Below are positions 56,556 to 64,000 of a stretch of 64,000 nt of DNA, piece after piece. Every line of letters starts with the position of its first letter. The first letter of the stretch is position 1. Source of the DNA: Methylobacterium sp. Leaf91 (lineage in GTDB: Bacteria; Pseudomonadota; Alphaproteobacteria; Rhizobiales; Beijerinckiaceae). The translations under genes and the position numbers were made by a program. Under the pieces are notes generated by a model. That model saw only the letters and a list, made by a program, of their open reading frames with translations, had not been told where the DNA came from and searched no databases. The DNA is taken from positions 35,144-99,143 of the forward strand of contig NZ_LMMP01000003.1 in NCBI RefSeq assembly GCF_001422815.1, read 5' to 3'.

Positions 56556-57263
56556 CTACCGTGCGGCATCACCGGCAGAGCGTCGTGCGCCGGGGTCATC
56601 GAAGTCCGGCACGAGGCCAGGACGGCAGCGAGCCAGAGCGGCGAAGGCTCTTCCAGAATCCCTGGCCAGACGGATCAGAGCCGGCAGATGGGTCGGGTTC
56701 CGACCGAGGGCGGTGAGAACGGCGATGATGTCAGGGTCGCCGTTCGGCTTCAGTGCCGTCGTGACGAAGGCGGGCAGAGCGCGCTCGGCCGGGTCACAGA
56801 CCACGCGGATCGCGGCGAACGGAATGCCGTGGCGAGCCGCGAAATCCGCCGCCACATGGGATTCCATATCGACCGCCGCCGCTCCGGTACGGGCATGCAG
56901 TTCGGCCTTCGCGGTCACGCTCACGACCGCTGCGTCGACCCCGGCGAGGTCCGCCGAGTGCGTCGTCAGGTCGGCTCTCGACAGGGCGGAGTGAATCGCG
57001 TCGCGCAGGGCGGCGTCGGTCTCGCGGCGTCCCGTTTCATCGGCGATGCCGGTGGCGATCACCACGTCGCCGGGGACCAGTGACGGATCGAGCCCTCCTG
57101 CGATGCCGAAGCTGATCGCGGCACGACATCCGGGCTCCCGGCGAAGGGCGAGCAGCGCACGAAGGCGCTCCGGAGATCCACCCGCTCCCACGGCCTCGAT
57201 TCCGGGACCGGCGGCAAGCCGAGCCTCCTTGGAGAGTCCGGTGACGACGAGGATGGGGAGCAT
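56556..57263 (-). CDS. hpnG: Adenosylhopane nucleosidase/phosphorylase HpnG
   Basis: A 235-residue protein of the purine nucleoside phosphorylase/MTA-nucleosidase family. HpnG removes adenine from adenosylhopane to give (phospho)ribosylhopane. Visible: ILVVTGLSKEARLAAGPGIE, ISFGIAGGLDP, GDVVIATGI and the ribose-binding AAAVDMESHVAADFA with its Met-Glu-Ser motif. The late FAAIRVVCDPAERALP block holds the catalytic Asp. ATG 57263 is the start; the upstream frame runs through an intergenic repeat. It is the last gene of the dxs-hpnA-C-D-E-F-G series. Confidence 0.93.
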   Translation of the reverse strand: MLPILVVTGLSKEARLAAGPGIEAVGAGGSPERLRALLALRREPGCRAAISFGIAGGLDPSLVPGDVVIATGIADETGRRETDAALRDAIHSALSRADLTTHSADLAGVDAAVVSVTAKAELHARTGAAAVDMESHVAADFAARHGIPFAAIRVVCDPAERALPAFVTTALKPNGDPDIIAVLTALGRNPTHLPALIRLARDSGRAFAALARCRPGLVPDFDDPGARRSAGDAAR

Positions 57264-57279
57264 GGGATTTCCAGCCAGC

Positions 57280-57343
57280 ACTCCCTCCCCCTCTGCGGGG
57301 GAGGGTGGCCCTCGCGTCAGCGAGGGTCGGGAGAGGGGAGCGA
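57280..57343 (+). repeat. Dispersed palindromic repeat, copy 2
   Basis: The hairpins CTCCCTCCCC...GGGGGAGGG and CCCTCGCG...CGAGGG lie in the hpnG-shc gap. The element matches the reverse complement of 19521-19577. A third small hairpin, CTCTCTCCCACAGAGGGGAGAG at 57383-57405, follows. Confidence 0.7.
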
Positions 57344-57418
57344 CGTTTCCGGAGAGGCCCCCCTCCCGCATGCTCCGCAGGCACTCTCTCCCACAGAGGG
57401 GAGAGGGGCGAGGAGAGC

Positions 57419-59419
57419 CTACATCCCGTAGGCGACAGACCGCGTGTTGCTACGCTTGAGGTTGCGGTAGCGCGCCATGGCCCAGAGCGGGAAGAATTTC
57501 GGGTAGCCATGGTAGCGCAGGTAGAACACCCGCGGGAACCCGGTCGCCGTATAGCGCTCCTCCGACCAGAACCCGTCCGCGCCCTGCGTCCGTGTCAGGT
57601 AGTTGATGCCGCGCGTCACCGCCGGATCGTCGGCCTCGCCCGCCGCCATCAGGGCGAGGAGAGCCCAGGCGGTCTGGGACGCGGTGGAATAACCGGGCTC
57701 GAAGGCCGGGTCGATCTTGTACGACGAGGCATCCTCGCCCCAGCCGCCATCGGGGTTCTGGATGCGGATCAACCAGGACACCGACTTGCGGATCTCCGGC
57801 GAGGCCGAATCGACGCCGGCGGCGTTGAGCGCGCAGAGCACCGACCAGGTGCCATAGATGAAGTTCATCCCCCAGCGCCCGTACCAGGAGCCATCCTCCT
57901 CCTGATCGTCGAGGAGGTATTTCACGCCGCGATCGAGCGCCTTCGAGGTCTCCCGGGTCTCGCCGAGCTGCGACAGCATCGAGACGACGCGGGCCGTGAC
58001 GTCGGCGGTCGGCGGGTCGAGGAGGGCGCCGTGATCCGAGAACGGGATGTTGTTGAGGTAATGATGGTTGTTGTCGGCGTCGAACGCCGCCCAGCCGCCG
58101 TCGCTCGATTGCAGGCCCTCGACCCATTCCCGCGCACGGGCGATGGAGACGGCATAATCCGGTACGTCGGCGACGAGACCGTGCTGGCGCATCGCCCGGT
58201 CCATCGCCATCACTACCACGGCGGTGTCGTCGAGATCGGGGAAATGCGGGTTGGCGTATTGGAACGCCCAGCCGCCGGGGCGGACATTGGGACGGCCGGC
58301 CGCCCAGTCGCCCTTGATGTCGAGCACTTGGAGCGGACGCAGCCAATCGAGCCCGCGCCGGGCCTGGTGCTCGGCATCGGAGCCGCCGGCTTCGAGCAGG
58401 GCGTGACCGGCCAAGGCCGTATCCCAGACCGGCGAGAGGCAGGGCTGGACATAGGCCTCGTGCTCCTTGACGACGACCAGCTTCTCGACCGCCTCGCAGG
58501 CGATCAGCACCTGCGGGTGATCGGCCGGATAGCCGAGCACTTCGTACATGAGCACGGTGTTGACCATGGCCGGGAAGATGGCGCCGAGGCCGTCCTCGCC
58601 GTTGAGGCGCTCGCTCGTCCAGGCCACGGCCTTGTCGATGCCGCGCTGGCGGCGCTTCTTCGGGAAGTAATCCTGCGTGACCTGCAGCAGCCGGTCGATG
58701 GCGCCGAAGATCGGCGTCCAGGGCCAGGTCGCATGCGGGCTGCCCGGCCAGGAGCGTACATGCTCCGGCGGCGTCACGAACAGTTCGGGAATGCCGAGGC
58801 CGAGCGGGTTCTTGGCAAGGGGCTTCTTCGCCTGCAGCACCAGCAGGGGCACGATCACGCAGCGTGCCCAATAGGAGATCTTGTCGAGGTGGAAGGGAAA
58901 CCACTTCGGCAGATGCATGATCTCGACGGGCATCACCGGCACGGCGCGCCAGGGCACCTCGCCGAACAGAGCCAGCAGGAACCGGGTGAACACGTTGGAA
59001 TTGGCGGCACCGCCACGCGACAGGATCGCCTCGCGGGCGCGACGCATGTGGGGCGCCTCGATCGAGTCGCCGACGAATTTCAGTGCGTAATAGGCTTTCA
59101 CACTGGCGCTCATGTCGAACGGCCCGTCATGGACCAGCGACCACCCGCCATGCTTTCCTTGCGTCCGGCGCAGGTAATTGCCAATCTTGGCCAGCAGTTC
59201 GGGCGGAATGGTCGTCGCCCGGAACTGGTGGAACATGATGTATTCGGAGGGGATCGTCGCATCCGCTTCGAGTTCGAAACAGAGATGCCCGTCCACATGG
59301 ACGAGATTCGTCAGGGCCTGCGTCGCCCGCATGACTCCATGCTCGACGTCGTCCAGGGAAATCTCCTGGGTCTTGGGACGCTGGAGCGTCTCGACCTTCT
59401 TGAATGCCTCTCGCATCAT
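57419..59419 (-). CDS. shc: Squalene-hopene cyclase
   Basis: A 666-residue class II triterpene cyclase (also hpnF) that folds squalene into hopene/hopanol in the inner membrane. The protonating acid motif is DLDD at about residues 395-398 (PDLDDTAVVVM). Several QW-type repeats are visible, such as DGGWAAFD, DGSWYGRWG and DGGWGED. VLCALNAAGVD and the C-terminal YLRYHGYPKFFPLWAMARY fit the family. ATG 59419 is used; the next codon is also ATG. It is 34 bases downstream of hpnE, so probably cotranscribed; a 155-base repeat-bearing gap precedes hpnG. Confidence 0.98.
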   Translation of the reverse strand: MMREAFKKVETLQRPKTQEISLDDVEHGVMRATQALTNLVHVDGHLCFELEADATIPSEYIMFHQFRATTIPPELLAKIGNYLRRTQGKHGGWSLVHDGPFDMSASVKAYYALKFVGDSIEAPHMRRAREAILSRGGAANSNVFTRFLLALFGEVPWRAVPVMPVEIMHLPKWFPFHLDKISYWARCVIVPLLVLQAKKPLAKNPLGLGIPELFVTPPEHVRSWPGSPHATWPWTPIFGAIDRLLQVTQDYFPKKRRQRGIDKAVAWTSERLNGEDGLGAIFPAMVNTVLMYEVLGYPADHPQVLIACEAVEKLVVVKEHEAYVQPCLSPVWDTALAGHALLEAGGSDAEHQARRGLDWLRPLQVLDIKGDWAAGRPNVRPGGWAFQYANPHFPDLDDTAVVVMAMDRAMRQHGLVADVPDYAVSIARAREWVEGLQSSDGGWAAFDADNNHHYLNNIPFSDHGALLDPPTADVTARVVSMLSQLGETRETSKALDRGVKYLLDDQEEDGSWYGRWGMNFIYGTWSVLCALNAAGVDSASPEIRKSVSWLIRIQNPDGGWGEDASSYKIDPAFEPGYSTASQTAWALLALMAAGEADDPAVTRGINYLTRTQGADGFWSEERYTATGFPRVFYLRYHGYPKFFPLWAMARYRNLKRSNTRSVAYGM

Positions 59420-59453
59420 CCTCGCCTCAGTGCCGCCTGATGCGGCCCCTTCC

Positions 59454-60773
59454 TCACGCCGCGCCGCGCGTCACAGCTTCACGGCGCGCAGGCGCGCCTT
59501 TAAGGAGCGCTTGCGCGGCCGTCGTTCCCGAACGGATCGCTCCCTCTATCGTCGATGGCAGGCCGGTCGCGGTCCAGTCGCCCGCCAGGACGAGATTGTC
59601 GTGGGCCGTCACGGCACTCGCGCGCCGCGCGGCCTCTTCGGGCGTCGCCGCGAAGGTCGCCCGTTTCTCCTTGACGATCTGCCAGCTTGGCAGTTCCGGT
59701 GCAAGTCCGGTCAAAGTCGAGATCTCGGCCCAGATCTGCTTCGCCAAGTCTTCCCGCGGCATATCCAGCAGGCGATCGGCACCGCTGATGGTGACCGACA
59801 GTCGATCCGGATAGGCGAATAGCCATTCCGTCAAACCGTTCACCACACCGAGCAATAACGGCGAGCCCTGTGGAGGAAGGATCGCGAAATGAGCATTGAC
59901 GATGGAGCGGTAGGATTGCGGAGCCGAAAGTCCTGGGATCAGGTCGGTCGCGACCCAGGGCGGCAGGGCCAGCACCACCGAATCATCGGGACCGAGCGTC
60001 ACCGATTCGTCGTTGAACAAGAGGGTATCGACCCGACCCGCATCGGCGCCGAGGCCGCGCAGGCGACGACCGAAGCGCATCTCGGCGCCGTGCTTGGCCA
60101 GATACGACAAGGCGGGATCGACGAAGGCGACCGAAAGGCCGCCGACGGCGATGAGGGGCCGACAAGCGGCGCCGCCCGCGCCCAGGGTTTCGCGCAGGAT
60201 CGTGGCGGCGAGCCCGACATCGCTTTCCTGCGGATCGGTGTTCAGGGCGGCGAGCAGCACCGGATGCCAGAGGCGCTCGTAGAGCGGCCCGGAACATTCC
60301 ATGCGCTCGCCGATCGTGCCCGCACGGCCCGGCGCCTTGCCCGAGGCGGCCCGGAGGATGCTCAGAGGCGCGAGATAATCCATCGCCCGGCTGCCCGGCA
60401 CCCGCCGCGACGCCTGGAGCACCCACCACGGCACCCGCCCGGCATTCGGCCGAAGGGTCCAGCGCTCACCTGTCTTCAGATCGGCGAAGGGGAATTCGGC
60501 CTCCTCCGGCCCGGTCAGGGCATCGGCGGGGGCGCCCACCAGCTTCAGGAAGTCGAGGGACGAACGGTTGCCCGACAGCAACAGGTGGTTGCCGTTGTCG
60601 ATGGTCAGGCCGAGCGTCGAGTCATAGTAGGAGCGGCAGCGCCCGCCCGCCTGCTTGGCCGCTTCATGGACGACCACGCGCCGACCGTGCTCGGCGAGGG
60701 ACACCGCCGCGGACAGGCCCGCAAGCCCTGCACCGACGACATGGACCGTTCCGGTCTGCATTTGCGTCATCAT
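59454..60773 (-). CDS. hpnE: Hydroxysqualene/squalene desaturase-type FAD protein HpnE
   Basis: A 439-residue FAD-dependent amine-oxidoreductase-like enzyme that reduces hydroxysqualene to squalene, the last step of the HpnCDE route. The dinucleotide-binding loop is VVGAGLAGLSAAVSLAEHG, and the closing FAD contact is LAGDWTATGLPSTIEGAIRS. Start ATG 60773 overlaps the hpnD stop by 4 bases. The internal M at codon 5 is a possible start but loses the coupling. Confidence 0.95.
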   Translation of the reverse strand: MMTQMQTGTVHVVGAGLAGLSAAVSLAEHGRRVVVHEAAKQAGGRCRSYYDSTLGLTIDNGNHLLLSGNRSSLDFLKLVGAPADALTGPEEAEFPFADLKTGERWTLRPNAGRVPWWVLQASRRVPGSRAMDYLAPLSILRAASGKAPGRAGTIGERMECSGPLYERLWHPVLLAALNTDPQESDVGLAATILRETLGAGGAACRPLIAVGGLSVAFVDPALSYLAKHGAEMRFGRRLRGLGADAGRVDTLLFNDESVTLGPDDSVVLALPPWVATDLIPGLSAPQSYRSIVNAHFAILPPQGSPLLLGVVNGLTEWLFAYPDRLSVTISGADRLLDMPREDLAKQIWAEISTLTGLAPELPSWQIVKEKRATFAATPEEAARRASAVTAHDNLVLAGDWTATGLPSTIEGAIRSGTTAAQALLKGAPARREAVTRGAA

Positions 60774-61624
60774 ACAATCCCGTGGCGCAGCGCGACGCCG
60801 AGCAGGGCCAGCTTCGAGGGCTTCACGCGCACGCGGGGCCTGACCCAGCCGCGCTTCAGCACCGCGTCGAGATAGAGCCGGTAGGCCGCCGCCATTAGGC
60901 GAGGGGCCTTCGTCTCCTTGCGCGGATTACGGTCGATGATCGTCCAGGTGTCGCGGTAATGGGCTTCCGCCTCCCTCGCCACGGCGATGCAGACCTCGCC
61001 GATGCGCGGATGAGCGATGGCGGCCTCGGGCGTCGGATCGGTAAGGCCGATGGCGGCGAGCTTCTCGCGCGGCAGGTAAAGACGGCCGCGCTCCGCATCC
61101 TCGTCGATGTCGCGCAGGATGTTGGTGAGCTGCAGCGCGCGGCCCTCGTGATGGGCGAGGCGGATGCCATCGGCCTCGGGCAGGCCGAAGATGCGCACGG
61201 ACAGCCGCCCGACCGCGCTGGCGACCCGGTCGCAATAGAGATCGAGGGTGGCCTCGTCGGGGGCGACGATATCCTCGAACGCATCCATCGCCATGCCGTC
61301 GATGACCGCCTGGAAATCCTCGCGGAGCAATCCGTAGCGGCGGATGGGTACCACGAGGTCGCGCACGCGCGGAGCCGGGTTTCCGGCATAAAGGGCATCG
61401 ATATCGGCGCGCCAGCGGTCGAGTTCGGCCGCGCGGACGGGCGCCGGCCCACCATCGTCGGCGACGTCGTCCACCGAACGGCAGAAGGCGTAGACCGCGT
61501 ACATCGCCTCCCGGCGATCCTTCGGCAGCAGCCGCATGGCGGTGTAGAACGAAGACCCGGCGGCCGGCAGGGCGGCGTCCTGCGCCATCGCGGGTTCCTG
61601 GGCGGGTGATGCGGTGGCGCTCAT
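60770..61624 (-). CDS. hpnD: Presqualene diphosphate synthase HpnD
   Basis: A 284-residue trans-isoprenyl-diphosphate synthase that joins two farnesyl diphosphates. The first aspartate-rich motif is in AFCRSVDDVADDGG, and the second in NILRDIDEDAERGRLYLP. Start ATG 61624 overlaps the hpnC stop by 4 bases. The N-terminal ~25 residues (Ala/Pro-rich) are variable. Confidence 0.96.
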   Translation of the reverse strand: MSATASPAQEPAMAQDAALPAAGSSFYTAMRLLPKDRREAMYAVYAFCRSVDDVADDGGPAPVRAAELDRWRADIDALYAGNPAPRVRDLVVPIRRYGLLREDFQAVIDGMAMDAFEDIVAPDEATLDLYCDRVASAVGRLSVRIFGLPEADGIRLAHHEGRALQLTNILRDIDEDAERGRLYLPREKLAAIGLTDPTPEAAIAHPRIGEVCIAVAREAEAHYRDTWTIIDRNPRKETKAPRLMAAAYRLYLDAVLKRGWVRPRVRVKPSKLALLGVALRHGIV

Positions 61625-62535
61625 GACTGCGCTCCCTGACTCGCGACGCGCGTGGAGTGTCGGCGCAGGATGCGCGAGCGGAACGGACGCCGCGCCAGGG
61701 TCGAGGCGATTCCGCCCAGAGCCGTCAGGGCAAAGCCCGCCTTGCCGTGATGGACCTTCTCGGAAAGCGGGTCGCGCGTGAGCAGCCCCTTCGTGAGCAC
61801 CACGGCGAGGCGGTGGATCGCCGCGATCTCGAGGCTCAGGCGCAGGTCGTCGATCAGGTCGGGCAGTACCGCGCCCTCGTCGAGGAGGAGCATGGTCCGC
61901 TCGGCGAGTTCACGGATGACCGCGCGCAGGGCAGGGGAGGCCTCGTCGGCGGCGAGCGCGTCCACGGAGACGCCGTGGCGCTCCAGCACGTCCCGCGGCA
62001 GGTAGACCCGGTCGTTGCGGCGATAATCCTTCGCGCAATCCTGCAGGTGGTTGATGATCTGGAGCGCGGCGCAGATCGCGTCCGACGGTCCCCAGACCAC
62101 GGCCGGGTCCTCGCCATGAATGTCGAGGACGAAGCGGCCCACGGGCATGGCCGAGAGACGGCAATAGGCGATGAGGTCGTCCCAATCCTCATACCGGTTC
62201 TTCCGCGCGTCGAGGCGGAAGGCGTCGAGGAGTTCGAGGGCGTGCGTCGCCGGAAGGCCGCGCGCGGCGAGTTCCCGCTTCAGCGGCTCAGCCTCACGGT
62301 CGGAGGGCCCCTTGCCGGTCAGCGCGTCGGCGAGGTTGTCGAGAAGCTCGACCTTGCGCTCGGGCGACAGCTCGGCGTGGTCGGCGACGTCGTCGCCCGC
62401 ACGCACGAAATCGTAGAAAGCCAGGATCGCGCCGCGATTCTTCGGGTGGATCAGGTGGGAGGCGACGGGAAAGTTCTCGTCCTTGTGCCCCTTGCCCGAA
62501 CGCGCGTCCGTCGCGCTGTCGAGGGTTGCGGTCAC
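61621..62535 (-). CDS. hpnC: Hydroxysqualene synthase HpnC
   Basis: A 304-residue squalene-synthase-like enzyme that turns presqualene diphosphate into hydroxysqualene. The first Asp motif is in FYDFVRAGDDVADH, and the second in QDCAKDYRRNDRVYLP. ENFPVASHLIHPKNR near the N-terminus is typical of HpnC. It overlaps both neighbours by 4 bases (hpnA stop at 62532, hpnD start at 61624), so translation of hpnA-C-D-E is coupled. Confidence 0.96.
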   Translation of the reverse strand: MTATLDSATDARSGKGHKDENFPVASHLIHPKNRGAILAFYDFVRAGDDVADHAELSPERKVELLDNLADALTGKGPSDREAEPLKRELAARGLPATHALELLDAFRLDARKNRYEDWDDLIAYCRLSAMPVGRFVLDIHGEDPAVVWGPSDAICAALQIINHLQDCAKDYRRNDRVYLPRDVLERHGVSVDALAADEASPALRAVIRELAERTMLLLDEGAVLPDLIDDLRLSLEIAAIHRLAVVLTKGLLTRDPLSEKVHHGKAGFALTALGGIASTLARRPFRSRILRRHSTRVASQGAQS

Positions 62536-63599
62536 TTCAGATATCCCGATTGGCGGAACCAGCCGAGGGCGTCCGACAGCCCCTCGCGGTAGGGCCGCGC
62601 GGAATAGCCGAGTTCGGCCCGTGCCTTGGCATCGGTGAAGAACATGCGGTAGCGGGACATCTTGATGCCGTCGATGGTCGCGAAGGGCGTCTTGCCGGTG
62701 ATCCGGGCCATCTGTTCGGAGATGAACGCAATAGGATAGACCACGGCGCGCGGCAGGTTGATGGTCGGCGCCTTGCGGCCGACCATGCCGGCGATGTCGG
62801 CGAGCATCTGCGACAGAAGCACGTTCTCGCCGCCCAGAATGTAGCGCTCGCCGGTGCGGCCATGGCGCAGGGCCAGGAGATGGCCGTGGGCGACGTCGTC
62901 CACATGGGCGAGGTTGAGGCCGGTATCGACGAAGGCGGGCATCCGCCCGAGGGCCGCCTCGACGATGATCCGCCCGGTGGGGGTCGGCTTGACGTCGCGG
63001 GGGCCGATGGGCGTCGACGGGTTTACGATGACCACGGGCAGGCCGTTACGCGCCGCCATCTCCTCGACCACGCGCTCGGAGACGACCTTGCTGCGCTTGT
63101 AGGCGCCAATGGCCGTGCCGGGGGTGAGAGGACGCGTTTCGTCGGCGGGCGTGCCGTCGTCATGCGGCTTGATGGTGGCGACGCTGGATGTGTAGACGAT
63201 CCGCTCGATCCCCGCCCTCAGCGCCTCCTCCATGAGGATGATGGCGCCGTCGCGGTTGGTGCGGACGATCTCTTCCGGGTCTGGCGCCCAGAGCCGGTAA
63301 TCGGCGGCGGCGTGGACGAGGTAGCGCTGGCCAGCGAGAGCGGCGGCGACCGACGCGCGATCGCGCATGTCGCCCTCGACGATCTCGACGTCGTTCCAGA
63401 CGAGGTTGGTGCGCGGGGAGGAGGCCCGCACCATGATCCGCACGGAGAAGCCGGCCTTGCGGAACACGTCCACGAGGGCGGCACCGAGGAACCCACTCGC
63501 TCCGGTGATGAGAACCGGGCCGGCTTCGTAACGGTTCTCGTCGAACCTGCCGGAGGAGGTGGCCTCTGTCATTTCTCTCGTAGGGTCAGGGGATTGCAC
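62532..63599 (-). CDS. hpnA: Hopanoid-associated NAD-dependent sugar epimerase-like protein HpnA
   Basis: A 355-residue short-chain dehydrogenase/reductase of the extended type. The NAD-binding loop is LITGASGFLGAALVD, followed by VHAAADYRLW, YTSSVATIK and the catalytic-type YKRSKVVSE (YxxxK). NPSTPIGPRDVKPTPTG is a strong HpnA signature. Its role in hopanoid side-chain building is not fully settled. ATG 63599 or 63572 (MTEATSSG) can be the start; the first is reported. It lies 125 bases downstream of dxs on the same strand. Confidence 0.94.
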   Translation of the reverse strand: MQSPDPTREMTEATSSGRFDENRYEAGPVLITGASGFLGAALVDVFRKAGFSVRIMVRASSPRTNLVWNDVEIVEGDMRDRASVAAALAGQRYLVHAAADYRLWAPDPEEIVRTNRDGAIILMEEALRAGIERIVYTSSVATIKPHDDGTPADETRPLTPGTAIGAYKRSKVVSERVVEEMAARNGLPVVIVNPSTPIGPRDVKPTPTGRIIVEAALGRMPAFVDTGLNLAHVDDVAHGHLLALRHGRTGERYILGGENVLLSQMLADIAGMVGRKAPTINLPRAVVYPIAFISEQMARITGKTPFATIDGIKMSRYRMFFTDAKARAELGYSARPYREGLSDALGWFRQSGYLK

Positions 63600-63724
63600 A
63601 GGAAGACGCGCCGGTGCGAACCGGCATTATGCCCGGTCTTTTCTCATCGATAGGCGAGGCGAACAAGCGCAGCGCGGCCACACACGGAGACTTCCGTGCG
63701 CGGCCACACGCCAGGGGCCGGAGG

Positions 63725-64000
63725 TCAGGCGAGACGCAGACGTCCGGCCTTCTGCTCGGGCAGGGTGGCCTGAACGGTGCGGACGATGCTGTCGGCGTCG
63801 AGGCCGGCCTCGGCATACATGGTGTCGGGGCTGTTGTGGTCCTGGTAGGTGTCCGGCAGCGTCAGCGTCCGCACCCGCACCCGGCCCGTGTCCAGCGCGC
63901 CCTTCTCCGACAGGAGATGCAGCACCATAGCCCCGAAACCGCCGACCGAGCCCTCTTCCAGGGTGATCAGAACCTCGTGGCTCGCCGCCAGCGTCTCGAG
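63725..64000 (-). CDS. dxs: 1-deoxy-D-xylulose-5-phosphate synthase, C-terminal part (truncated)
   Basis: Only 91 C-terminal residues lie in the window; the gene continues beyond base 64000. The block [20 protein letters not shown] is the transketolase C-terminal domain of DXS, followed by [17 protein letters not shown] and a conserved [12 protein letters not shown] makes the first intermediate of the MEP pathway to IPP and DMAPP, the precursors of squalene. Being directly upstream of hpnA on the same strand it may drive precursor supply for hopanoids. Confidence 0.93.
   Translation of the reverse strand, partial: LETLAASHEVLITLEEGSVGGFGAMVLHLLSEKGALDTGRVRVRTLTLPDTYQDHNSPDTMYAEAGLDADSIVRTVQATLPEQKAGRLRLA

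Overview
The window reads as chromosomal DNA from a high-G+C alphaproteobacterium of the Methylobacterium/Methylorubrum type (Hyphomicrobiales). The main reasons are a class I PHA synthase, a propionyl-CoA carboxylase alpha subunit, a double cold-shock-domain protein, a NepR-like small protein behind an EcfG-like promoter, and an almost complete hopanoid gene set. The genus is inferred from gene content and protein style; no search was run. No rRNA, tRNA, CRISPR array, phage or intact transposon was seen.

Bases 1-45,600 are mostly housekeeping and small accessory genes. In order they are: the end of a VTT-domain membrane protein, an orphan sensor kinase, bioB, a DUF808 protein, an FAH-family enzyme, a FadL-like porin, phaC, small lipoproteins and an AlaC-like aminotransferase. 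Next come prfB with a programmed +1 frameshift, an M23 peptidase, a BCP peroxiredoxin, a large AsmA/DUF3971 protein, tyrS, anmK, aroC, ribB(A), an HDAC-like deacetylase and an L,D-transpeptidase. After these lie an AT-rich scar with a diguanylate-cyclase remnant, pccA, acyP, an EF-P cluster (epmB-like and epmA divergent from efp), a double cold-shock protein, an exported DUF192 protein, an exported dienelactone-hydrolase-like protein, a response regulator with a NepR-like protein, a GST and a MipA/OmpV protein.

Bases 44,457-64,000 are the hopanoid region. On the minus strand dxs (partial) leads into hpnA-hpnC-hpnD-hpnE-shc(hpnF)-hpnG. This covers isoprenoid supply, squalene synthesis, cyclisation to the hopene skeleton and adenine removal. 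hpnH on the plus strand adds the adenosyl side chain. hpnN encodes the RND exporter. hpnL-hpnM-hpnI-hpnJ, then hpnK, encode the cyclitol-ether head-group enzymes and further transport-associated proteins. Divergent from hpnL, across a 208-base gap, is a glycine/inosamine-type amidinotransferase.

The most interesting hypothesis is that this amidinotransferase transfers an amidino group from arginine to the amine of the hopanoid cyclitol ether. That would explain the guanidine-substituted hopanoids known chemically from Methylobacterium, for which I know of no assigned gene. Other points worth a look are the prfB frameshift, a Shine-Dalgarno-masking stem, a possible general-stress promoter, an alpha/beta hydrolase without its nucleophile serine, a RibBA whose second domain lacks its zinc cysteines, and dispersed palindromic repeats.
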